From the NCBI GenBank assembly GCA_035528065.1, contig DATKZH010000202.1:1-35458 (forward strand): 35,458 nt of DNA, given 5' to 3'. Positions 18,501 through 26,256 of the stretch are shown here, one piece after another. The translations under genes and the position numbers were made by a program. Below the pieces are notes generated by a model that worked only from the letters and a program-made list of their open reading frames with translations, was not told where the DNA came from and did not search any database. This DNA is from DATKZH01 sp035528065 (GTDB taxonomy: Bacteria; Planctomycetota; Planctomycetia; Pirellulales; Thermoguttaceae). Position 1 is the stretch's first letter. Every line of letters starts with the position of its first letter.

Positions 18501-19691
18501 CTACTTCCGCTCCTGCTCGAAGTAGTAGACGCCCTTCTTGTTCGACGTCACCACGTCCAACAGCCCGTCGCCGTTGACGTCGGTCACTTCAAACTGCGTC
18601 CCCACGCCGCTGTCGTCGTCGATCGGGTGGCGGATCCAGAGGGGGCGGCCGGCCTTGCGCGCAAGCTCGTACCAGACGACCACGGCCGGCTGGTCGGAGC
18701 CCGGGTCGCGCCCCATGTGGGCCCACCACCGCTTGCCGGTCACGAAATCGACCAGCCCGTCGCCGTTGACGTCGGCCATGCAGACGGCGTGCGTCTGGGA
18801 GATGGTCTCGTCGATCGTGTGGGTCTTCCAGCCTTCGGGCGTCTGCTCGTGCCACCAGATCCCGAAGCGGTGGGCGCTGGAGCTGAGCACGTCGGCATCG
18901 CCGTCGCCGTCGAAATCATGGACGTGCATGTGGGCGGCGTGCTCGCCCAGGTTGGCCTCGTGGAACGTCCACTCCGGCCGGTCGGCGTCGGCCGGACGTT
19001 CCCACCATCCTTCGATGATCACCACGTCGGCGCGGCCGTCGCCGTTCACGTCGCCCGCCCCCAAACCGTGCGCGTATTTGCGGCTACCCGGGGTGTTCTC
19101 GGCGGAGAACGTCCGCACCGGCCAAGGCGCGGACGGCTTTTGGCCGGGGCCGGCGAATGCCATGCGTCGCCGGGGGCTGTCCGGCTTCTCCGGGTCGGGG
19201 GAGTAGCCGCAGACGAGCTCCGGACGGCCGTCGCCGGTCACGTCGACCCAGATCGGGCTCTCGTTGTTGGTGACCGGGACGGCCACGTGCCGCTCCCAAG
19301 CCGCGCCCTCCCTGCCCGGGTTCTCGAACCAGCAGGTGGGCTTGCCCGGGATGTCGACAACGACCAGATCCGCTCGGCCGTCGCGGTTGACGTCGTCGGC
19401 GAAGCAGCAGAAGGCGTCGCTATAGGTTTCGGGCGAGAAGGCTTTGGGCTCGGGGAGGATGGAGTGCATCTTCCAGTCCGGGCCGGCGTAGTAGACGCTG
19501 CCTGCGGCGACGTCGTTGCGGCCATCGCCATTGAAGTCGGCCACGGCGACCCCTTCCGCGCGAAACACCGGGTCGATCTGGACCTTTCGGAAGGAGATCG
19601 TGCTTGCTCCTTCTTGCCCCCAAGCCGCGGGGGCCAGCCAGAGCGACACCGCGACCACCGACAGAGCGCAAACCGTGAATCTCGTGACCAT
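18501..19691 (-). CDS. Secreted FG-GAP/VCBS-repeat protein
   Basis: 396 residues. A Sec signal peptide (VCALSVVAVSLWLAPAAWG, likely cut before QEG) is followed by about seven FG-GAP/VCBS blades, each with a calcium-binding loop: ADFNGDGRNDV, DDVNRDGRADL, VDVTGDGRPEL, GDVNGDGRADV, HDFDGDGDADV, ADVNGDGLVDF and TDVNGDGLLDV. These should fold as a seven-bladed beta-propeller. No enzymatic domain is visible, so it may bind ligands or carry protein-protein contacts outside the cell. The start ATG 19691 is preceded by GGAAGAA. The next gene on the same strand (isomerase-like) lies 252 bp upstream, too far to assume an operon. Confidence 0.88.
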   Translation of the reverse strand: MVTRFTVCALSVVAVSLWLAPAAWGQEGASTISFRKVQIDPVFRAEGVAVADFNGDGRNDVAAGSVYYAGPDWKMHSILPEPKAFSPETYSDAFCCFADDVNRDGRADLVVVDIPGKPTCWFENPGREGAAWERHVAVPVTNNESPIWVDVTGDGRPELVCGYSPDPEKPDSPRRRMAFAGPGQKPSAPWPVRTFSAENTPGSRKYAHGLGAGDVNGDGRADVVIIEGWWERPADADRPEWTFHEANLGEHAAHMHVHDFDGDGDADVLSSSAHRFGIWWHEQTPEGWKTHTIDETISQTHAVCMADVNGDGLVDFVTGKRWWAHMGRDPGSDQPAVVVWYELARKAGRPLWIRHPIDDDSGVGTQFEVTDVNGDGLLDVVTSNKKGVYYFEQERK

Positions 19692-19943
19692 GACGTTCTT
19701 CCACAGAGCCAGTCAGGGGGGAATTGCATGTCTGTCCCAAGGGGCATTCTCGTGAGAAGGCGTAGCCCACCCGGGCAGGATATTCGTAGTGTACCCAGGG
19801 CGATTGGCGAAAGGAAGCCAGCGCCGCGGGGCGCGGACCGACCCTATCAGGCTACGCGAAACCGACCCACAAGAGGGATTCGCTGGTCAGCGGATGCTGG
19901 GATTTGGCCCGAGAAGCTGTCGCGGGGGAAGCCGGCCTACGCC
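19692..19943. other. Short intergenic stretch
   Basis: 252 bp between two minus-strand genes. No gene, clear terminator or terminal repeats were seen. Confidence 0.4.
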
Positions 19944-20693
19944 TTACAGCAGGCTCTCGAGCAGGAGGCGGATCTTCCGCATCTCGGCGTTTTGATCGAC
20001 ACCCGGCATGGGGGGCATGTCTACCGAGAGTGCGCGGGAGTAGTGGTACCGGTTCAGTTGGATGATCAGCCGGCCGTACTCGACTTCTCCTTGCCCTATG
20101 CGGACCTGGAGCTTCTCCTTGCTGGTGTCGCGGAGCCGTACGTGGCAGACGTACTTGAGGAGCTGCTCGAAACCAACCCCTCGGTGGGGTCCGTAGACGA
20201 AGTGGCTGGGGTCCAGCGTGATGGCCAGCCCCTTGACGTTGTCGCAAAGCACCTTGGCGGTGTTCGGGTCCTCGGTCATCCGGCCCGTTTCGGTGAGCAG
20301 CCCGATTCGGACACCTTCCGGGGTGGCGATAGCCACCATCTTCGCCAGCCGCTCGATTTCGGCGTTGAAGGGCGTGCCCAGCTCGGCGGCCCGGATCGTG
20401 ATGGTCACTACCTTGGTGGCCTTGGCCAGCTTGCAGCAGGCGGCGAACTGTCGGTAGTAATCCGCTTCGGGCGCTTCGATGTCCACGCTGTAGGCGATGA
20501 TGCTGAGCCGACGGGACCGGCGGCAGGTTTGCAGCGACCGTTCCGGGTCGGCGAGCACCTCCGACGGCTTCAGATGGCCCCCCGTTTCATGGATCACGAT
20601 TTCCACGCTGGTGTATTCCAGATCCACCAGCCGCTCCAGGGCGGCATCCAGCGGCAGATCGCAGAAGGACCTGGTCGATGCGGCAACAATCAC
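19944..20693 (-). CDS. Sugar phosphate isomerase/epimerase-like TIM barrel
   Basis: 249 residues of the AP-endonuclease-2 / xylose-isomerase-like TIM-barrel superfamily. Characteristic parts are LERLVDLEYTSVEIVIHETGG at the second strand, DIEAPEADYYRQFAACCKLAKATKVVTI, RIGLLTETGRMTEDPNTAKVLCDNV with the metal-ligand Glu, LAITLDPSHFVYGPH with a conserved Asp/His, and CHVRLRDTSKE. The substrate cannot be read from the sequence; related proteins act on inositols, keto-sugars or hydroxypyruvate. The start is GTG 20693, with AGGAGG ten bases before it. It diverges from sppA. Confidence 0.85.
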   Translation of the reverse strand: MIVAASTRSFCDLPLDAALERLVDLEYTSVEIVIHETGGHLKPSEVLADPERSLQTCRRSRRLSIIAYSVDIEAPEADYYRQFAACCKLAKATKVVTITIRAAELGTPFNAEIERLAKMVAIATPEGVRIGLLTETGRMTEDPNTAKVLCDNVKGLAITLDPSHFVYGPHRGVGFEQLLKYVCHVRLRDTSKEKLQVRIGQGEVEYGRLIIQLNRYHYSRALSVDMPPMPGVDQNAEMRKIRLLLESLL

Positions 20694-21021
20694 TCCTCAG
20701 ACTCCTCCTGAGCTCCCTGGCTTGCCCGCCGAGACCACCACGTCGTCCCAGACCGGGGAAACGGTCTATGACGATCGAACGGCGCTTGCCGGTAGCTTAC
20801 CGCGAGAGGGCACGTCCTGGCAACACCAAGGCTCCGCAGCTCGCGTTGCCCCCATGGCAGCCTGGGCTACAATAGCGAGGGAGTGGGCCTTGTGCGACCG
20901 CCCAAGAGGGTCGACCGACAGATCGCCGAACACCGGGCGGGGCAGCACCGGCACGCGGAACCGGGCCTTCTCCCCGAGGTATTACGCAACCCATTTTCAC
21001 TCGTTCCGTAAAGGACCAGCC
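20694..21021 (+). other. Divergent intergenic region between isomerase-like gene and sppA
   Basis: 328 bp without a gene. It contains the AGGAGG site of the isomerase gene on the minus strand and a candidate sppA promoter on the plus strand. Confidence 0.45.
20846..20873 (+). promoter_or_regulatory. Candidate sppA promoter
   Basis: TTGCCC (20846-20851), 16-bp spacer, TACAAT (20868-20873). It would leave a leader of about 140 nt before ATG 21022. Confidence 0.45.
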
Positions 21022-22101
21022 ATGGACCCCAACTCGCAGCCGCAAGGGCCACACGAGCCCTTGGCGCCGGTGGAAATCGTTGACGAGCGGCCGCCAAGAG
21101 GGCCCCGCAGGCGGACCGGCGTGCTGGGCGGGCTGTTGATCGTGCTTCTGCTTCTGGGCCTGGGCGTGTCGGCGATGTTGAACATCGCCTTCCTGTTCGG
21201 CGGCGTGTCGCTGGACTCGAAAAGGAAGGTTCGCGAGAAGTTCTTCTCGCACGCGAGCTCCGGCAGCGACAAGATCGTCATCATTTCGGTAGACGGCGTG
21301 ATCCTCGACGAGGATGACGGTTTCGTCAAACGCCAGATCGACCAGGCCGAAGAGGACGACGACGTCAAGGCCGTGGTGCTGCGGGTCAACTCCCCCGGTG
21401 GGACGGTTACGGGGAGCGATTATCTCTACCATCACCTCAACGAGATGAGGGAGGAGCGCAAGTTTCCCGTCGTGGTCAGCATGGGGAGCCTCGCGGCCAG
21501 CGGGGGGTACTACGTCTCGATGGCCGCCGGCGATACGCCCGATTGCATCTTCGCCGAGCCCACCACCTGGACAGGCTCCATCGGCGTGATCATCCCTCAC
21601 TACGACCTCTCCACGCTTCTGGGCAAGTGGGGGGTCCAAGACGACTCGATCGCCAGTCACCCGCTCAAAAACATGGGCAGCTTCGCCAAGCAGATGACGG
21701 AAGAAGAGCGCCAGATCTACCAGGAGCTGGTGGACGAGACCTTCGACCGGTTCAAGGAGATCGTCAAGTCCGGCCGCCCCCAGTTCAAGAAAGACCCCGA
21801 GGCCCTGAACAAGCTGGCCACCGGGCAAGTCTACACCGCCGAACAGGCCCTGGAGCTTGGGCTCGTGGACAAGATCGGATTCCTGGAAGAGGCCGTCGAG
21901 CGGGCGATCGAGCTGGCGAACCTCGACAGGGACGACGTGCGCGTGGTGAAGTACAAACGGGAACCGACCCTGGTCGACGTCCTGATGGGCGCCAAGGCCT
22001 CGCAGCGGGGCTTCGATCTGGCGGAGGTCCTGGACCTGACCGTGCCGCGGGCGTATTACCTGTGGTCCCGCGTGCCGCCGTTAGTCCGCAGCGGCAGCTA
22101 G
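21022..22101 (+). CDS. sppA: Signal peptide peptidase SppA, short single-domain form
   Basis: 359 residues, peptidase family S49. A cytoplasmic Pro-rich N-terminus precedes one transmembrane helix (about 35-60, GLLIVLLLLGLGVSAML). The protease domain has IISVDGVI, LRVNSPGG, the nucleophile Ser160 in MGSLAASGGYYVS, TGSIGVI and the general base Lys216 in HPLKNMGS. YTAEQALELGLVDKIG closes the fold. It degrades signal peptides left in the membrane and other membrane peptides. The length matches the Bacillus type rather than the duplicated E. coli form. ATG 21022 is preceded by AAAGGA at seven bases; the frame is open far upstream, but that part lacks homology. Confidence 0.94.
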   Translation: MDPNSQPQGPHEPLAPVEIVDERPPRGPRRRTGVLGGLLIVLLLLGLGVSAMLNIAFLFGGVSLDSKRKVREKFFSHASSGSDKIVIISVDGVILDEDDGFVKRQIDQAEEDDDVKAVVLRVNSPGGTVTGSDYLYHHLNEMREERKFPVVVSMGSLAASGGYYVSMAAGDTPDCIFAEPTTWTGSIGVIIPHYDLSTLLGKWGVQDDSIASHPLKNMGSFAKQMTEEERQIYQELVDETFDRFKEIVKSGRPQFKKDPEALNKLATGQVYTAEQALELGLVDKIGFLEEAVERAIELANLDRDDVRVVKYKREPTLVDVLMGAKASQRGFDLAEVLDLTVPRAYYLWSRVPPLVRSGS

Positions 22102-22138
22102 CGCCTTATCCGACGATGAATGGCAGGTTGCCCGGCTC

Positions 22139-22220
22139 GTGGTGACCCAATTCATGGGGTCCATCTCGAGTTCCTGCCGCGTGAATGCCGTCACGACGGA
22201 CCCGCCCAACGAGACTCGGC
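22139..22220 (-). repeat. 82-bp dispersed repeat, copy 1
   Basis: Read on the minus strand, this 82-bp stretch aligns without gaps to 28372-28453 on the plus strand at about 57 of 82 positions. The most conserved parts are AGTCTCGT near its start and ACCC.ATGAAT..GTCAC near its end. It lies just downstream of sppA. Both copies keep an open frame reading VDPMNRVTT or MDPMNWVTT. Confidence 0.75.
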
Positions 22221-22237
22221 AAGGCACGCGTTTTCCG

Positions 22238-23341
22238 CTAATCAGGTCCCGGCTTCCGGCCTTCCGGGACGTTCTCGGGCCGTTTGCCTGGTCCAAGGGG
22301 GGGGCTTGGTCCGTCGCGGTCATACCGTCGGCGAGGCCCCGGCGGGCCGTCCGGGCCCGGCGAAAACGGACGACGAGGCCACCCCCTCCCGGGGCGATGC
22401 TCGGGAGGAGAGATGCCGGGCCACTTCGAGCGGAAGTAGCGCCACCACAATTGCTGACGCATCTGCTCGGGCGGCAGACCCGTCAAGTATTCCCGATCCC
22501 TGCCCGTGATCTCCTTCTCGAGGTACTCGCTCAACTGCTCGTGGCTCTGGTTGAACACGAAAGCGCCGATCAGGCCGTGAAGGAACCGGCGTTGCATGTC
22601 CGGGCTCGTCTCTTCGAGCGATCGGCGCGCGTCGGGCGAAAGCCGCGATTGAAGCGCCTGCAACGCCTCATCGCTCAGCGGCATCCGTTTCCCCGGGTTG
22701 GCCAGTTGCCAGAGGACCAGCATCTCGACGAAAAGGTTGCGACGTCCTTGGGGATCGTCCTTGGCTTGCTCCAATTCCTCACGCAATTTTTTCTGCTGTT
22801 CCTCGGGGAGGGCCTCGATCAGCTCGGGGGCGTTACGCTCCATGTGCTCGTCGAGCCAACGCGTCAGTGCTTCCTGTTCCTCCAGCGACAGCTTCCTCAG
22901 CCGCTCGCCCCAGGCAAAACCTCGGCCCCCTCCCGGCCCGGACTGCCTTCGGCGGGACTGCTCTTCGCGCAGCTCCTTGATCTTCTCGATCCTTCCGTCA
23001 GGCGGAAGCTCGCGCAGGTCGGCCCGCTCGGACGGCGCCAGGGTATTGACCCATTCACAATACCGCTCCATCACCGCGAGCAGCTCGTCGGAGCGCGGGT
23101 GGGCCTCGATCTGGTCGTGCAAGTCGTGGAGCCGCTGCCGCTCAGCCGAACCGAGGGCCGCAAATTGCTCCTGGGCCCGGCGCAGCTCCGCTTTCCGGGC
23201 CGGGTCCATCCGCTCGATTCGCGCACGCTGCTCCGCAAGCGTCTCTCCGGCCTGAAGAGGCTCGACCTTCAGCACGCCGCACAAGACGGTCGTCAGGCAG
23301 ATTGCCCAAATCACCCGCGGGGATCGCTCGTTACGACTCAT
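22238..23341 (-). CDS. Exported helical protein downstream of an ECF sigma/anti-sigma pair
   Basis: 367 residues. A signal peptide (VIWAICLTTVLCGVLKVEPLQAG) precedes a highly charged, largely alpha-helical body with repeated ERxRL/LxEEQ patterns (LAEQRARIERMDPARKAELRRAQEQ, SLEEQEALTRWLDEHMERN). It ends in a Gly/Pro/Arg-rich tail. It resembles the periplasmic DUF3106 or heavy-metal-sensor type in style only. ATG 23341 is chosen because AGGAGG lies six bases upstream; a TTG at 23347 is possible. It overlaps the anti-sigma gene by 11 bp, so all three genes form one operon. A periplasmic partner of the sigma/anti-sigma switch is a reasonable inference; no enzymatic motif is visible. Confidence 0.75.
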   Translation of the reverse strand: MSRNERSPRVIWAICLTTVLCGVLKVEPLQAGETLAEQRARIERMDPARKAELRRAQEQFAALGSAERQRLHDLHDQIEAHPRSDELLAVMERYCEWVNTLAPSERADLRELPPDGRIEKIKELREEQSRRRQSGPGGGRGFAWGERLRKLSLEEQEALTRWLDEHMERNAPELIEALPEEQQKKLREELEQAKDDPQGRRNLFVEMLVLWQLANPGKRMPLSDEALQALQSRLSPDARRSLEETSPDMQRRFLHGLIGAFVFNQSHEQLSEYLEKEITGRDREYLTGLPPEQMRQQLWWRYFRSKWPGISPPEHRPGRGWPRRPFSPGPDGPPGPRRRYDRDGPSPPLGPGKRPENVPEGRKPGPD

Positions 23342-23855
23342 CCCCAACCTCCTCCGGGAACAGCTCCTCTTGACTGCGAAGCAGCAACTCCAGGAACTCG
23401 ACGTCGTCGATCTGGCGGTACTGGTCGAGCCGTTCCAACACCGGCAGATCCTCGAGCAACTGGTCGTTCGGTTTCGCCCGGAACAGCCAGACGGCCAGGA
23501 AACCGGCCGCGCAGGCGCCCAGCATCCCGGCGCTTACGGCCAACGACCATCGCCGCCGCCGTCGAGGGGCTTCCGACTTCTCCTGCTCGACGTCCTCCGA
23601 CGCTGCCACGGCCACCATCTCCAGGGTGCTCTTGGTGAACACCTCGTCGACGTGGGCCCGATCGAGGTTGTCCAGTAGATCCCACGTCCCCTCGAGCCGC
23701 TCCAGGGTATCGCGTGCCTCGGAGTCGGTGGCCAACAGCTCCTCGATGCGGCGGTTGGACCGGTCGTCCAGCTCGCCGTCGAGGTAGGCCACCAGTTGCT
23801 CTTCCAGCGAGCCCTGGTTGGCGGTCGGATCGGGATTGGCAGGTTCGTGTGCCAT
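23331..23855 (-). CDS. Membrane anti-sigma factor without zinc-finger ligands
   Basis: 174 residues. The N-terminal 70 residues (SLEEQLVAYLDGELDDRSNRRIEELLATDSEARDTL) match the anti-sigma domain pattern in which the protein clamps an ECF sigma factor. The usual HxxxCxxC zinc motif is absent. An Arg-rich stop (RRRRR) and one transmembrane helix (about 104-125, SLAVSAGMLGACAAGFLAVWLF) follow, then a short acidic exported tail (DQLLEDLPVLERLDQYRQIDDVEFLELLL). It lies 53 bp after the sigma gene and overlaps the next gene, as expected for an autoregulated operon. The start has no clear ribosome binding site. Confidence 0.85.
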   Translation of the reverse strand: MAHEPANPDPTANQGSLEEQLVAYLDGELDDRSNRRIEELLATDSEARDTLERLEGTWDLLDNLDRAHVDEVFTKSTLEMVAVAASEDVEQEKSEAPRRRRRWSLAVSAGMLGACAAGFLAVWLFRAKPNDQLLEDLPVLERLDQYRQIDDVEFLELLLRSQEELFPEEVGDES

Positions 23856-23908
23856 CGGTCAATGGTCGACGGGCAATGTGTCCCGGTTGGCTTGCGATCG
23901 GTCCGCGT

Positions 23909-24562
23909 TCAATGTCCCGCGTCGTTCTTTGGCACGGGGTGATCGCCGTGCTCGATGTACGGTTCCAACACTTCGCGGAGGTTGACCCGGGCGCGGCTCA
24001 ACAGCGACTTGATCGCCTGGGGCGTCAGATCCATGGTCTCGGCAATATCCGCGTAGCTCATCCCTTCAAACTTGCTCAACAGCACGGCCATCCGCTGGCG
24101 CTCGTTGAGCGCCTTCAGGGCCAGCCGCACGATGTCGCGCATTTCGGTCTTGTCCAACTGGCGGGCCGGGAGCTGTCCACTCGAAGCCAGCACCATCCCT
24201 TCCAAGGGCCGGGCGCCAAACGGCCCGCTCTCCCGTACCTCCAAGCTCACCTCGCGCCGACGCGATTTGCTCCTCAGGGCGTTGCAGGCCACGTTGTTGG
24301 CGATCGTAAACAGCCACGTGGAGAATTTGGCCCCGGGCACATACGTCTTCCGCGCCCGATACACCCGCAAAAAAACCTCCTGGGTCAGGTCCTCTGCCAG
24401 ATCGCGGTTATGGACCAGGTGTTCCAGCACGGTGACCAGCCGCCCCTGATAGCGCAGCATCAACTCCTCGAAGGCGGCGGCGTTGTCGTCGCGGACCTCG
24501 AGCATCAAGCGCACGTCGGGGTCCCGAAGCGCGTATCTTCGGGCGGAGGATTCGCTAACCAC
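23909..24562 (-). CDS. ECF-type RNA polymerase sigma factor
   Basis: 217 residues. Region 2 (FEELMLRYQGRLVTVLEHLVHNRDLAEDLTQEVFLRVYRARKTY) contains the core-binding and -10 recognition helices. Region 4 (LKALNERQRMAVLLSKFEGMSYADIAETMDLTPQAIKSLLSRARVNLREVL) contains the -35-binding HTH. The two are joined by a linker of about 40 residues. There is no region 1.1 or 3, so it is a group 4 (ECF) factor. A GTG start at 24562 is used; the ribosome binding site is poor and a downstream start cannot be excluded. The anti-sigma gene follows at 53 bp. The stimulus is unknown. Confidence 0.92.
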   Translation of the reverse strand: MVSESSARRYALRDPDVRLMLEVRDDNAAAFEELMLRYQGRLVTVLEHLVHNRDLAEDLTQEVFLRVYRARKTYVPGAKFSTWLFTIANNVACNALRSKSRRREVSLEVRESGPFGARPLEGMVLASSGQLPARQLDKTEMRDIVRLALKALNERQRMAVLLSKFEGMSYADIAETMDLTPQAIKSLLSRARVNLREVLEPYIEHGDHPVPKNDAGH

Positions 24563-24689
24563 GGGCGGAGTTTCTCAGGGGGTCGTTTTTCGCGTCGCTT
24601 GCGGCGCGTCAGGTCCGTTCCATCTCTAGTCTAGGCGAACCCGAGCGACACGACCAGTTGCCCGTCGGCAATCGCTTCCCCTGTTCCAT

Positions 24690-24716
24690 GAAACCCCGCT
24701 CGGGAAGCGGGGTTTC
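24690..24716. terminator. GC-rich hairpin with T-containing flank, possible terminator
   Basis: An 11-bp perfect stem GAAACCCCGCT/AGCGGGGTTTC with a five-base loop. On either strand the arm ends in a short T run, so it could end transcription in both directions. No gene ends directly before it on the plus strand, so its role is unclear. Confidence 0.4.
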
Positions 24717-25154
24717 TCTCGGTTCTGACGACCGTGTGTAGAAGTCCGGCTATCGGCCGAACGCACGAGACTCGCCCCCCGAAATAGGGGACCGAAGGGC
24801 CCTGGAGTTCCCCAGCCAAGCACGTCTCATTCTCATCGCCGGCGACGAGTTCACGCGGTTCTGAATTCCGAGATGAGCTCTTCGGACCGGCGTCCCTGCG
24901 GACGCCGTCCCTTTCGCTTGCAGCCGATCGTGTCCGAAGTAACGAAGGATCTCTGGCAATTTCCGATACCTTCTTGTCGAGAGCTGGCCTGAGCCGGCGA
25001 TGCTGGCGAATCGCCCCGGAAGCGCCACCGATTAGCCTGGCCGCACTTCACGGCCTTACAGTTGTCAATTTGGAGCAAATGGGAACGCTGGGAACCTGCA
25101 TTTGGGGTCTCCTAAAGCCCACGAAGGCCGAAAAACAGACAAGGCGAATAGACA

Positions 25155-25190
25155 AGGCTTTTCTCATCGCGGAGCCGATGAGAAAAGCCT
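25155..25190. repeat. 15-bp perfect stem-loop
   Basis: AGGCTTTTCTCATCG (25155-25169), loop CGGAGC, and its exact complement (25176-25190). No T run follows on either strand, so it is not a typical terminator. It may be a palindromic repeat or part of an RNA. Confidence 0.7.
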
Positions 25191-25354
25191 CTTGGACGAA
25201 GTGCTGCGTCGCGGGAGGGGGGCTTCGGGTGACGGCTCTTGGTGAGGGGCACGATCTGCCCGGGACTCGCCGTTGACCGTTGAGGACCTGACCCGAAGCC
25301 AGCGTGTTCGGCTGGGTCCGACCGAAACCGGCGGTCGTTCGTACGGCGAGGCCC

Positions 25355-25473
25355 TACTGGTCTGTCCAATTCGAGTTTACGGGTGCCACGGGCATCTTGC
25401 CCGTGCTCTCGTAGCTGCACTGGCGAGACGCCAGTGGCACCCGACCGGCAAAGTCAATCTGGACAGACCCCTA
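25355..25473. mobile_element. Twin-hairpin MITE-like element, copy B
   Basis: 25358-25469 is an exact inverted copy of 118-229, with the same two hairpins and TGGTCTGTCCA ends. The outermost bases differ: CTAC lies on both sides here in place of CTAG in copy A, which fits a short target-site duplication with TA at its centre. It sits directly upstream of the vapBC promoter region. Confidence 0.85.
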
Positions 25474-25490
25474 CGCCCTCTATTGAAATC

Positions 25491-25519
25491 TTGAGCGTGG
25501 AAAGGCGGCTCGCTAGACT
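25491..25519 (+). promoter_or_regulatory. Candidate vapBC promoter
   Basis: TTGAGC (25491-25496), 17-bp spacer, TAGACT (25514-25519). The transcription start would fall near 25526, inside the palindrome at 25522-25539, an arrangement suited to autorepression. Confidence 0.5.
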
Positions 25520-25521
25520 AT

Positions 25522-25539
25522 GTGTACATGCATGTACAC
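25522..25539. promoter_or_regulatory. 18-bp perfect palindrome, probable VapBC operator
   Basis: GTGTACATGCATGTACAC is a perfect palindrome beginning two bases after the -10 hexamer and 19 bp before the vapB start. Antitoxins with ribbon-helix-helix or AbrB folds bind such palindromes together with the toxin and repress their own operon. The site is seen directly; its role is inferred from position. Confidence 0.7.
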
Positions 25540-25558
25540 GACCACCGGAGTAGCGGCG

Positions 25559-25786
25559 ATGGCAACCAAGACGATTACTCTCGACCTGGAAGCGTACGAG
25601 CGCCTCAAAGCCGTTCAGAGCGACGGGGAGTCGTTCAGCCAGACGATCAAGCGGACGGTCCAGGCGCCGCTCGACGTTGAGGCCTATGGCAGAAGGTTGC
25701 GGGAGGTCTCGATGAGCCGGGACGCGATTGACGCCGTCGAGGAGCAGGTCCGCAATCGGCACAAGCCCTCGGAAAGGAAGCGGTAG
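25559..25786 (+). CDS. vapB: VapB-type antitoxin
   Basis: 75 residues from ATG 25559, preceded by CGGAG. KTITLDLEAYERLKAVQSDGESFSQTIKRTV is the typical beginning of the small VapB group whose N-terminus is a ribbon-helix-helix DNA-binding strand (KTITLDLEAYERLK). The C-terminal half is charged and would wrap the toxin. An in-frame ATG at 25520 would run through the operator palindrome and is less likely. The stop codon shares a base with the vapC start. Confidence 0.85.
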   Translation: MATKTITLDLEAYERLKAVQSDGESFSQTIKRTVQAPLDVEAYGRRLREVSMSRDAIDAVEEQVRNRHKPSERKR

Positions 25787-26193
25787 TGGCTTGTCTGGAC
25801 ACCACCGTGCTCGTTGACCTTGCGCGCCCCGGTGGGAAATGGAAGCGGCGCGCGTTGGACAAGGTGCGGGAACTGGTAGAACGGGGGGAGGGGCTTGTCA
25901 CAACGCGATTCAACCTCGCCGAGCTCTATGTGGGCGTGGAGCGGTCCGATGATCCGGAGCGGGAAGAACGTGCGATTCAGGCCGTCGCAGGCGATTTCGG
26001 CGTTCTCGATTTCGATGACCGGGCGGCTCGTCTGTTCGCGCAAATCGCGGCCCACCTGCAAAGGGTCGGCAAGCCCGCCGGCGACATGGACGTGCTGATC
26101 GCCGCCACCTCGATGGGCGCGGGGCATTGCCTGGTGACGCGGAATCCGGCACACTTCAAGAGCATCCCCGAGCTGGCCGTCCAGACCTATTGA
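25786..26193 (+). CDS. vapC: VapC toxin, PIN-domain ribonuclease
   Basis: 135 residues, starting GTG 25786 within the antitoxin stop (taGTG). The PIN acidic residues are in place: Asp5 (ACLDTTVLVD), Glu46 (FNLAELYVG), Asp100 and Asp102 (AGDMDVLIAATS), and Asn120 in LVTRNPAHF. PIN toxins cleave specific tRNAs or rRNA with Mg or Mn ions until neutralised by the antitoxin. Length and order are normal and all catalytic residues are present, so the module should be active. Confidence 0.93.
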   Translation: MACLDTTVLVDLARPGGKWKRRALDKVRELVERGEGLVTTRFNLAELYVGVERSDDPEREERAIQAVAGDFGVLDFDDRAARLFAQIAAHLQRVGKPAGDMDVLIAATSMGAGHCLVTRNPAHFKSIPELAVQTY

Positions 26194-26256
26194 CTCGTCG
26201 CGCAAGCGGCCGGTGTTTTGCGGGCGTCTGCTCCGGTTTCGCTAAACTAACCAGCC

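Larger units (their letters stand above)
24563..25354. other. Gene-free stretch upstream of the sigma operon and vapBC
   Basis: About 790 bp with only short, unconvincing ORFs. Hairpins stand out: GAAACCCCGCT (24690-24700) with AGCGGGGTTTC (24706-24716), GGCGTCC/GGACGCC near 24892-24909, and a 15-bp perfect stem at 25155-25190. I found no promoter that would clearly define an RNA here. Confidence 0.5.
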
